Shown one piece after another: positions 46,084-53,749 of a stretch of DNA of 64,000 bases. Source of the stretch: Rossellomorea marisflavi (GTDB lineage Bacteria > Bacillota > Bacilli > Bacillales > Bacillaceae_B); the NCBI GenBank assembly GCA_003667865.1, contig CP033051.1:4223001-4287000 (forward strand). The letters run 5' to 3'. The translations under genes were made by a program, and so were the position numbers. Every line of letters starts with the position of its first letter. The stretch's first letter is position 1. The notes under the pieces are model-generated. The model worked only from the letters and a program-made list of their open reading frames with translations, made no database searches and was not told the DNA's origin.

Positions 46084-47541
46084 TTATCGATCTGGATCTT
46101 TTGGATGTAAAAATCTTGGTCTTCTGTTTTTCAGTGGCATCGGAGAACGAAGAAATACATCTCTAAACGCCTTCATATTAAATGGAATAAACGGCCATAA
46201 GTATGGTACACCAAATGACTTCATTCTAGAGAGAACAATCATCCATACAACGATTGTAAGGACAAAACCATAAACGCCAAATGCTGCCGTTAAGAGTAAT
46301 AATACAATTCGAATAATGCGATTCGCAAGGCTCATTTCATAGCTAGGAGTTGCAAACGTTCCGATTGCAGCAACAGCAAGATATAATATTACCTCATTAA
46401 TAAATAAACCCACCTCGACCGCAACCTGTCCAACCATTAATGCTGCTACAAGTCCTAGTGCCGTAGCAAGTGAGGAAGGGGTGTGAATGGCGGCCATCCT
46501 GAGCATATCTAAACCTAACTCAATAAATAAAAACTGTAGAACAAGCGGGACCTCACCTGTATCGTTCGGTCCAATGTATTGGAGATTTTCTGGCAATAGT
46601 TCTGGTTGAATAGCAAACAAATAATACAAAGGCAATAAAAATATGGACGCCCATACTGCTATAAAACGGACAAATCGCAAGTAAGCTCCTACAGCTGGTT
46701 TGTTACGGTATTCTTCAGCATGCTGTAAATGATGCCAAAATGTAGTTGGTGTAATGATGACACTAGGAGAACCATCAACAATAATACATACATGGCCTTC
46801 ATAAAGGTGTGATGCAGCAGTATCCGGACGCTCTGTATATCTTACCATCGGATATGGATTCCAGTGCCTTCCAGAGATAAATTCTTCTAGGGTTTTTTCC
46901 CCCATCGGAAGACCATCTGTATCAATCTTTCCGATTGAATCCTTTATTCTTTTAACTAGTTCTGGATCTGCTATATCCTCTAAATAACAGACAACAATAT
47001 CTGTTTTTGATCTTCTTCCAACCTGCATATATTCCATTCGAAGAGACCGGTCTCGTATTCTTCTTCTAGTTAATGCTGTATTAAAGACGATGGTTTCAAC
47101 ATAACCATCACGAGATCCTCTAACAACTTTCTCAATATCTGGTTCTTGTGGACCTCTAACGGGATAGGTTCTTGCATCTATCATAATTACTTTATCAATA
47201 CCATCAACGACAAGTGCAGTCGGTCCAGCAAGAACTCCATCTACCACTTTATTTAAATCATCTAGTTTTTCTACTTCAATATACGGAATGTACGTTTTTA
47301 TTAATTTATGTAATGTGTCTCCATCCAATTTTTCTGGATCTAACTCTGCTAAAAGCTTCATTAAATAATGAAGAATATCATCTTTAGCAAACCCATCGAC
47401 TAAGAACATCCCCATTTTACGACCTGCGTATTCTAAATCGAGACTGATAACATCAAAGCTTTTATCTACTGCTAAGACATCTTTTAAATAGCTAATGTTT
47501 TCTTCTATATTAGTAGAGACAGGCTTTACATTTTGGGTCAA
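46084..47541 (-). CDS. GerA/SpoVAF-family spore germination protein
   Basis: 485 residues. N-terminal soluble GerA-A domain (FDVISLDLEYAGRKMGMFLVD; ALVVDGIDKVIMIDAR; RRRIRDRSLRMEYMQVGRRS) followed by about five membrane helices from residue 290. Closest in general look to SpoVAF, a GerA-A-like protein usually encoded in the spoVA operon. Here it stands alone, with no spoVA or GerB/C partner beside it. The start is TTG 47541 with GGAG 9 nt upstream. Probably acts in the inner spore membrane. The family assignment is firm, the exact ortholog is not. Confidence 0.88.
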   Translation of the reverse strand: MTQNVKPVSTNIEENISYLKDVLAVDKSFDVISLDLEYAGRKMGMFLVDGFAKDDILHYLMKLLAELDPEKLDGDTLHKLIKTYIPYIEVEKLDDLNKVVDGVLAGPTALVVDGIDKVIMIDARTYPVRGPQEPDIEKVVRGSRDGYVETIVFNTALTRRRIRDRSLRMEYMQVGRRSKTDIVVCYLEDIADPELVKRIKDSIGKIDTDGLPMGEKTLEEFISGRHWNPYPMVRYTERPDTAASHLYEGHVCIIVDGSPSVIITPTTFWHHLQHAEEYRNKPAVGAYLRFVRFIAVWASIFLLPLYYLFAIQPELLPENLQYIGPNDTGEVPLVLQFLFIELGLDMLRMAAIHTPSSLATALGLVAALMVGQVAVEVGLFINEVILYLAVAAIGTFATPSYEMSLANRIIRIVLLLLTAAFGVYGFVLTIVVWMIVLSRMKSFGVPYLWPFIPFNMKAFRDVFLRSPMPLKNRRPRFLHPKDPDR

Positions 47542-47618
47542 GAGCCTTCACTCCAATCTTTTCCATTCGTTGTTTTCGTATACTTTGTTGCTTTTTAAAC
47601 TTTTTTTGCTAGTAACGT

Positions 47619-47750
47619 GGTCGTTCCATTGCGCTATAGACACTCGCTTTCCACGGGGAGGAAGTCGAGCCTCCTCGTCTTCGCCTGCGGGGTCTCGACC
47701 TTTCCTCTATTCCCGTAGGAGTCAAGTGTCTTCCGCTTCATTTCACTATA
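47619..47750. repeat. Intergenic palindromic repeat element, copy 2
   Basis: About 130 bp. Shares TCGCTTTCC, GAGCCTCCTCGTC, CTGCGGGGTCTC and CCCGTAGGAGTCAA with the element at 2741-2865. Inverted repeats GTCGAG/CTCGAC and ACACT/AGTGT. GC-rich against an AT-rich background. Lies between the germination gene and the divergent orphan gene. Confidence 0.8.
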
Positions 47751-47916
47751 AATTTATACTAAGCATTCTTAAACAATATCTTTACGAAAACAGCCTTTTC
47801 ATTAAATAATCCCTTACCATCCTTGACAAGCGTAAGATAAAACATACATTGGAACATAAAAAATAAACAAGCTTCATAGAATGGCTATATATGGACAAAC
47901 CGTTGGAGTGAAGAAT

Positions 47917-48798
47917 ATGCTAAATAAAATTAGAACAACTGCCCCATTTCTTGTGATTATTTTGGCTATTTCTATCTTTATTCAGTGGATGTATAGCCCC
48001 ACAGCTCGTGAAAGTATTATTTTTTTCCCAATTGATAAGGACGCTGAATACGAATCTGCTAATACTCAGTTAATTCTAGACCCTAAGAAACAAAATGACA
48101 CATACACAGTACAATGGAAAATATCTTCAAAATTAAACAATCCCGCTTATTTACGGCAGGATATCGGATTTGTATTTTTTAATGGACGGCTTAAAGGAAA
48201 AATGAATGAATGGGAACAAAATACCGATCAAATTGTAGAAGAAATGACTCTTGAAGGAAAAGAAAGTAGTTTACTACAAGCAATCTCCTATCACTATTCA
48301 GAAATACACCCATCAGAAAATGAGTTCACTAGTGCACAGAAAATAACTGATGACCGACTTTATGTCATTGATTCTAATTTTAGTCCACTTAATTCTTTTC
48401 GAGAACCAAGTAGCTCTCAAGAAGAAGAATGGAGGCAAATTTTAGATAAGGTTACTAATCAACAGCTTCAATACTGGTGGGAAAAAGCACTTAATACGTA
48501 TAATCTTTCAAAAGAAAAGTATAAGATTATTCCGCTAACACAATTACCTTCTTATGAAAACAAACCAATTTTAGGTTATTCACAGAACGAATGGGAACAC
48601 GTGTTAGGAAACCTGTGGGAAGGATTATACAAAAATTACTTTCTTGGCATAAAAAAAGAAAATGGTACTGTCGTTGAATCTATTGACAGCACCATTCCCT
48701 TGATTTTATTTGATAACGAGAGGAAGTATTTGCACGTACTCACCATTACAAAAAACGGTGAAACCGTACTTCTAAAGCAGCAAATTAATACACAATAA
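47917..48798 (+). CDS. Membrane-anchored protein of unknown function
   Basis: 293 residues, not recognised. One N-terminal helix (about 8-26, APFLVIILAISIFIQW) and a large mainly extracytoplasmic domain rich in Glu, Gln and aromatic residues, with no cysteines seen. Start ATG 47917 is 6 nt after GGAGTG. An in-frame ATG at 47881 has no site. It converges on gluP and has no counterpart at this place in B. subtilis. Ordinary codon use argues for a real gene. Confidence 0.75.
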   Translation: MLNKIRTTAPFLVIILAISIFIQWMYSPTARESIIFFPIDKDAEYESANTQLILDPKKQNDTYTVQWKISSKLNNPAYLRQDIGFVFFNGRLKGKMNEWEQNTDQIVEEMTLEGKESSLLQAISYHYSEIHPSENEFTSAQKITDDRLYVIDSNFSPLNSFREPSSSQEEEWRQILDKVTNQQLQYWWEKALNTYNLSKEKYKIIPLTQLPSYENKPILGYSQNEWEHVLGNLWEGLYKNYFLGIKKENGTVVESIDSTIPLILFDNERKYLHVLTITKNGETVLLKQQINTQ

Positions 48799-48813
48799 TC
48801 ACCTAAAGTACAA

Positions 48814-49962
48814 TTATCTGTAGCCTGTTTGTAATAGAAGAGATGTTAAAACCAATAGGCCTCCTAGGAAGAGAATCTGAAGCCACCATTTTGTCTTTTT
48901 AGGAACGCCTATTGAACCTGCTGCTAGAAAACCTCCAACGAGTCCTCCCAGATGACCTGCATTATCAATACCTGGTATTGAAAAACCTAACAATAAATTA
49001 AGACCGATAACCAAGATGATGTTGGTACCCATAGTTCTAAAAAAAATCTTAGGGTAAGCACTACCAAAATAAAGTAGTGCTCCAAAACAGCCAAAGATAG
49101 CTCCACTAGCACCAGCTGAAATTCCTTGTGTAAAGACAAAGCTTGCTACTGTCCCCATAAATCCTGCTATGATATAAATGAAAAGGAAGCGCACTCTTCC
49201 AAAAATGCGTTCTACAGCTGTTCCTAAATAATAGAGTGCAAAGGTATTCATTAATAAATGAAAAAATCCAATATGAAGAATGATTGGTGTTAGAAAACGC
49301 CACCATTCTCCCTTTTCTATGAGACTGTTCTCTTTTGCACCAAACTCAATAAGTGTTTGGATATTTTGACTGCCACCATTTGATTCTAACAAGTAATACA
49401 TAATTAGTTGTAAAGCAATGAAAATATACGTAAAAAAAGGCTTGCCATATTGAAAGAGCTGCTTTTCTTTTTTTATCTGGTTATTCGCTGATGAAATTGT
49501 CATTCTTTTTAACCATTCCACTCGATCCCAATCAAAGATATCTTCTTGAGGTTGTCGTTGAAACAATTGAAAGATTCGTTCTCCTTGAATCATGTCGTTA
49601 GCTTGTTCGTTTGTTAAGAGTAGGCTCTTGATATCGTCATTGCCATTTAATTTAGAAGGAATAAGCTCAGAGTAATCATCAACGGGTGGGAATTCTGTTA
49701 CATAGATATTCATAACAGACAGTTTTCGCTTCCCAAGCTGCTTTTTTACTCTTTGAACATTATGTTCAACAAGTTCAAGATCTCTTTTTATCCAATTACT
49801 CCAATCAATATCGTATCTCAATAATCGTATCAATTGGTTATCCTTCATGGAAGTGTTCTCAAGCCAAAGTTCATTCTGGGATGGAGAGAGATTTATCATA
49901 CGATAATGCTGTTGTACAACAAGATAATGAGCTAGCTCCCAAAATAATAGATCTTGTTTCAT
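48814..49962 (-). CDS. gluP: Rhomboid intramembrane serine protease GluP (YqgP), short form
   Basis: 382 residues. N-terminal cytoplasmic domain (1-170), then about seven membrane helices with the catalytic dyad: Ser in GISAGASGAIFG and His in NAGHLGGLVGG. Also the family motif HLLMNTFALYYLG. In B. subtilis YqgP (about 507 residues) has C-terminal TPR repeats. Here the protein stops after the last helix. ATG has GGGGAGG. Confidence 0.93.
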   Translation of the reverse strand: MKQDLLFWELAHYLVVQQHYRMINLSPSQNELWLENTSMKDNQLIRLLRYDIDWSNWIKRDLELVEHNVQRVKKQLGKRKLSVMNIYVTEFPPVDDYSELIPSKLNGNDDIKSLLLTNEQANDMIQGERIFQLFQRQPQEDIFDWDRVEWLKRMTISSANNQIKKEKQLFQYGKPFFTYIFIALQLIMYYLLESNGGSQNIQTLIEFGAKENSLIEKGEWWRFLTPIILHIGFFHLLMNTFALYYLGTAVERIFGRVRFLFIYIIAGFMGTVASFVFTQGISAGASGAIFGCFGALLYFGSAYPKIFFRTMGTNIILVIGLNLLLGFSIPGIDNAGHLGGLVGGFLAAGSIGVPKKTKWWLQILFLGGLLVLTSLLLQTGYR

Positions 49963-50116
49963 TACATGTTCCTCCCCATCTTCTTATGCTCCTTTAACTA
50001 TACCCTCGAAATTTTAGACATGTAAAGATATAAGCTTATTTTAGGTTTTATATACTTATGATAGCAATGTATTGAACATCTTTACATTCCAACTACAAAA
50101 TTCTATTCAGACGAAA

Positions 50117-50186
50117 AGAGACTATCTTAACATGAGAGTTCAAGTCATAAAGTTTAAACGACTTTTTGTTTGTTAAGGTAGCCTCT
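50117..50186 (-). terminator. Nested hairpin downstream of yqgO
   Basis: AGAGGCTACCTTAACA and TGTTAAGATAGTCTCT pair with two mismatches. An inner AAGTC/GACTT stem lies inside. TCTCTTTT follows on the minus strand. Likely terminator of the yqgN-DUF92-yqgO run. Confidence 0.6.
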
Positions 50187-50206
50187 GCATTTAATTTGTA
50201 TTTACA

Positions 50207-50386
50207 TTATCGTTGAAACGTTGTTTGAATTAGTTTTGAACGTAGACTAGGAATGCTCATCGTAATTCGAACAACCCATTTCCGTAAGAAATAATTGCCT
50301 AACATGACATTAAGTATCTTATAGCGGTTATTAACGGCATAAAAGACTGCACCAATAATAACAATCCACTTCATCCATCCGTTCAT
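50207..50386 (-). CDS. yqgO: Small membrane-associated protein YqgO
   Basis: 59 residues, too short for usual ORF lists: MNGWMKWIVIIGAVFYAVNN, then RYKILNVMLGNYFLRKW and a basic end. One N-terminal hydrophobic helix. AGGAGGG precedes the ATG by 7 nt. Matches the place and general shape of B. subtilis YqgO. Function unknown. Confidence 0.7.
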   Translation of the reverse strand: MNGWMKWIVIIGAVFYAVNNRYKILNVMLGNYFLRKWVVRITMSIPSLRSKLIQTTFQR

Positions 50387-50477
50387 CTTTCATCCCTCCT
50401 AGCATTAGTTTGGATGAAAGACTAAAGACTTATCCAATATTTTTTGTATGTGTGTTCTCTTTTATAAAGAGACACCC

Positions 50478-51260
50478 TTATACATAATTGATGATGAGTA
50501 AACATACTATTCCTGCTGCAAAGGATGAAAGAAAATTTACAATTTCGTTATTAACACCGATCAGCCCTTTACTTTTCATTGTAGCTTTTTTACAATGTTC
50601 ACGTGCTTCAGTATGCTTATGACAGACTGAACATGTATATTCCACCTGTATGGTAGCTCCAATCATTGTATCTACAAGATTCCCCAAGAACCCAGCAATC
50701 GCAATACTTATCACAATGTATGCCTCTACACCTTGTAACCATCCAAACAGCATCGCAATAAAAAAAGATCCTACTAATCCAGCCATCATACCTAACAAAG
50801 AGACTGCTCCCGAAGTACCCTTTGGAACCCTCTTAAGGCTGCGTATCGATACGGGCTTTCTATTACTTAGAGGACCTATTTCAGATGCCCACGTGTCTGA
50901 ATTGGCTCCTGCTAGCGTCGCAGCAAAAGTGTAAGTCCAAATTTCCTGTTGTGTAAAAATAAATAAAAAGGCAAAAATTACAGCTGGTCCACCATTTGCT
51001 ATTACCTGCTGCCAGTCACGTACGGATGTTTTTGCTAAGATTGTATCCACAGAACTTTTTGCATCTTTTTTGAACTTTGACCAAAGACTAGAAGAAAGAA
51101 AAAATGCGCCTAGTAACATTAAGCCATTTATATGAAATGCCGTATACACCACAATACCAACAAAAACTGCACTAATACTTCCTGATAGAGTTAGATTTCG
51201 TGTTTGCCATCCTACTATTGTAAATAGGACGATAAATCCATAAACAAAAAAATCACTCAC
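50478..51260 (-). CDS. DUF92 family membrane protein
   Basis: 260 residues, about six membrane helices. DUF92 marks: LTLSGSISAVFVGIVVY, ANGGPAVIFAF, AATLAGANSDTWASEIGPLS and GFLGNLVDTMIGATIQ. It also has a short cysteine loop CSVCHKHTEAREHC. Homologues include plant phytyl-phosphate/isoprenoid kinases (VTE6 type), so a polyprenyl-phosphate role is possible. The start is GTG 51260, overlapping the yqgN stop by 8 bp. Confidence 0.85.
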   Translation of the reverse strand: MSDFFVYGFIVLFTIVGWQTRNLTLSGSISAVFVGIVVYTAFHINGLMLLGAFFLSSSLWSKFKKDAKSSVDTILAKTSVRDWQQVIANGGPAVIFAFLFIFTQQEIWTYTFAATLAGANSDTWASEIGPLSNRKPVSIRSLKRVPKGTSGAVSLLGMMAGLVGSFFIAMLFGWLQGVEAYIVISIAIAGFLGNLVDTMIGATIQVEYTCSVCHKHTEAREHCKKATMKSKGLIGVNNEIVNFLSSFAAGIVCLLIINYV

Positions 51261-51816
51261 AATTTATGACTCCATCCTCAGTCACAATTTTATTAACAGG
51301 TACATCGAATGGTTCAACTGGTAATTCTTTAAGAAGATGCTCACTAAATGCAAGTGCGATTGTGCAACCAGGGAAATTTTCTAAATACCGATCATAATAG
51401 CCTCCACCAAATCCTAAACGGAAGCCCTCCTTTGTAAAACCTAGTCCAGGAACTAGGATCAGATCAAGCTTTTTTTTATCTATAAAGGAAACCTTATCTG
51501 GATTAGGCTCATATAAGTCATAGTATACCTTTTCTAATTGCGTAAAAGATGTAAGCACATAGAAGTGTAACTCTTTTGTTTTCGGAATGCATTTTGGTAC
51601 ACAAACCGTTTTCCCTTCCTCCCAAGCCCTTTTAATCATTTCCCATGTATGTATTTCTGGTTGCTTTGAAACTGTTATTCCAATCGTATCTGCCTTGTTC
51701 CATTCGGACATTTGGAAAAGCTTTCTTGAAACTAAGTATTCTTTTTGCTCCCTGACTAAATAATCAAGATTATGTAATGTTTCTAATTGTTCTATTCGAA
51801 TTTTTTTCTTGTTCAT
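51253..51816 (-). CDS. yqgN: 5-formyltetrahydrofolate cyclo-ligase (YqgN)
   Basis: Converts 5-formyl-THF to 5,10-methenyl-THF with ATP. 187 residues: basic N-terminus, then LILVPGLGFTKEGFRLGFGG and YYDRYL, the ATP/folate signature. Start ATG 51816 lies 8 nt after AAGGAG. A GTG three codons earlier is inside the spacer. Confidence 0.95.
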   Translation of the reverse strand: MNKKKIRIEQLETLHNLDYLVREQKEYLVSRKLFQMSEWNKADTIGITVSKQPEIHTWEMIKRAWEEGKTVCVPKCIPKTKELHFYVLTSFTQLEKVYYDLYEPNPDKVSFIDKKKLDLILVPGLGFTKEGFRLGFGGGYYDRYLENFPGCTIALAFSEHLLKELPVEPFDVPVNKIVTEDGVINCE

Positions 51817-51885
51817 CTTTCCCACTCCTTATCTTTTTGCATTATATATATAGAAATGGTAGAACCAATTGATAGTTAACGTAAC

Positions 51886-51917
51886 AAAAAAAGCAGTGGA
51901 TAGAATCCAGCTGCTTA
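51886..51917 (-). terminator. Intrinsic terminator of rpmG
   Basis: AGCAGCTGGAT and ATCCACTGCT pair with one bulge and are followed by seven T on the minus strand. Touches the rpmG stop. Confidence 0.82.
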
Positions 51918-52064
51918 CTTTGTTTCACGGTGTAAAGTTGTACGTTTTTCTCTTGGGCAATATTTCTTTAGCTCAAGACGGTCAGGATTATTACGTTTAT
52001 TTTTTACAGTAATATAGTTACGCTCACTGCACTCTGTGCACGCTAATGTAATATTTACACGCAT
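51915..52064 (-). CDS. rpmG: 50S ribosomal protein L33
   Basis: 49 residues: [20 protein letters not shown], then [20 protein letters not shown] and TLHRETK. CTEC and YCP give the zinc-type cysteine pattern in part. A standard L33. GGAGGGAAATAACC precedes the ATG. In B. subtilis an rpmG copy lies at the same place. Confidence 0.97.
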   Translation of the reverse strand: MRVNITLACTECSERNYITVKNKRNNPDRLELKKYCPREKRTTLHRETK

Positions 52065-52122
52065 TGGTTATTTCCCTCCAAACTTCACTAACATCTTCTT
52101 TTCATACGACTTTTATATAATA

Positions 52123-52740
52123 TCACTTTTTTAATGGAAATGCTAGTCTGTTTTTAACACTATCATGGATTTTTAAAACTTCCTCTTTTGATTCACCATA
52201 AATTCCATATGTGGTTACTTTTTCAGTCTGAAAAGGATTGAGAAACAACTCTATTTTATGAGCCATTACATTTGGTCCTTGTGTAATTGGATAATAATAT
52301 AAAGATCCTTTCACTATGGAATGAATCATTTGTTCTCGATTCTCATGATTCATAGGATAGACCGCTTTACCTACTCTCCTCTCAAGATTTTCACTTGTAT
52401 ATGACCCACTAATTACTAGTTTATTTGTTGAAGAATAGTTCCAAAGAAGATCATTAGAGGGTGAATATAATCCAATGTTCTCTTTATATGGATAAAGCCA
52501 CTCTATAAAAATAAACATTTTCATACTCTTTGTCTGTTCTGAACGATTCTCGATTTTACATGTTAGTATTTCACTAGAAGCACGAGTACTTTCGTGTAGA
52601 GTAATCACTATATTATCAATCAAATTAGGAGCATCTAACGTAAGGGTGTGCTGCTGGTTTTCAACTAAGATCACAGGATAGTATGCAAATTGTCGGTTTT
52701 TATTTTCTTTTGTTTTCGTTAGCATCATTTGTTTATTCAT
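52123..52740 (-). CDS. Unknown protein in glycan-type operon
   Basis: 205 residues, not recognised. No membrane helix or signal. Beta-rich pattern (LTLDAPNLIDNIVITLHES, MKMFIFIEWLYPYKENIG, KIELFLNPFQTEKVTTYGIYG), perhaps a beta-sandwich. AAAGGTG precedes the ATG, 3 bp after the nucleotidyltransferase stop. As last gene of the operon it probably helps the same product, but no function can be named. Confidence 0.8.
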   Translation of the reverse strand: MNKQMMLTKTKENKNRQFAYYPVILVENQQHTLTLDAPNLIDNIVITLHESTRASSEILTCKIENRSEQTKSMKMFIFIEWLYPYKENIGLYSPSNDLLWNYSSTNKLVISGSYTSENLERRVGKAVYPMNHENREQMIHSIVKGSLYYYPITQGPNVMAHKIELFLNPFQTEKVTTYGIYGESKEEVLKIHDSVKNRLAFPLKK

Positions 52741-52743
52741 AAC

Positions 52744-53748
52744 CTACACCTTTTGCCATTGTTTTATTTTTATTTGATAATATCGTGCAAATTCCTTTGA
52801 CAGGTTTTTCCCTTCTGCTTGAGAGTAAATCAAAAAACCTGAGGACTCTTGATTAATAATCCGAGTCCAACCTCCATTGTAGTGTGAAATGATCAAATTT
52901 GAATCAGATTCCAATATAAAATCCCCATCATGATGAAGGCGTTCTAATACAATTGATTTATAGTCCACTGGACATTCAACCTCTAATCTCGTTACATACA
53001 CCTTTTCCTCTGTACGAACATGATCCAACTTCTTTTTATTGGAATAATGATTCGTTAGAGCATCTTCTCGTGCTTGGTTATAAGCAGCTATATTCCCAAT
53101 ATCTCTCCAATACTCGTTTGTGTTATAAACATAGACACTCTCGTTATCGTTAAGAAGTGCTGGAATTAGGTCCTTACTAAAGTCTAAAGTCTTACCAAAA
53201 AAGTAAGTAAAAAGTATCTCTGGATTTAAAATATATATACCTGTATTAACTTGATTCCCTACATAATCAGTAGGTTTTTCAATAAATCTTTCTAATTTTC
53301 CATCTTCATTAGTAAAACAGACTCCAAACGCACTTGGATCCTTTACTTTTTTTGATATGATGGTCATCTTAGATTGGTGTCTTTGATGAAATTCATAAAC
53401 TTTATGAATATTGATATTGGTAAAGGCATCCCCACTCATAACTAGAAACGGCTCAAGGAAATTATTTCTTGCTGTAAAGATTCCACCAGCTGTTCCTAGA
53501 GGAGAGGCCTCCTCCAAATACGTAATTGTGACTCCTAAAGAGCTTCCATCTTGAAAATAGTCTTTAATTTTTTCACCTAAGTAACACGTAGTCATATATA
53601 TTTCTTCGATTCCATATTTCTTTAAATGTCTTATACTGTATTCAAGCAGAGGCATGTGAACAATTGGAAGCATAGGCTTTGGTACATTCAAAGTGTAGGG
53701 TCTTAGTCTTTTTCCTTCTCCACCAGCCAAAAGAACAGCTTGTTTCAT
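52744..53748 (-). CDS. Sugar-1-phosphate nucleotidyltransferase
   Basis: 334 residues. N-terminal NTP-transferase domain with LLAGGEGKRLRPYTLNVPKP (nucleotide loop and Lys), LGTAGGIFTA, VMSGDAFTNINI (metal Asp) and FIEKPTDY. The C-terminal 100 residues do not show the hexapeptide repeats usual in GlmU/GDP-mannose enzymes and are unassigned. It would activate a sugar phosphate, likely for the glycosyltransferase gene one base upstream. Confidence 0.88.
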   Translation of the reverse strand: MKQAVLLAGGEGKRLRPYTLNVPKPMLPIVHMPLLEYSIRHLKKYGIEEIYMTTCYLGEKIKDYFQDGSSLGVTITYLEEASPLGTAGGIFTARNNFLEPFLVMSGDAFTNINIHKVYEFHQRHQSKMTIISKKVKDPSAFGVCFTNEDGKLERFIEKPTDYVGNQVNTGIYILNPEILFTYFFGKTLDFSKDLIPALLNDNESVYVYNTNEYWRDIGNIAAYNQAREDALTNHYSNKKKLDHVRTEEKVYVTRLEVECPVDYKSIVLERLHHDGDFILESDSNLIISHYNGGWTRIINQESSGFLIYSQAEGKNLSKEFARYYQIKIKQWQKV

Positions 53749-53749
53749 G

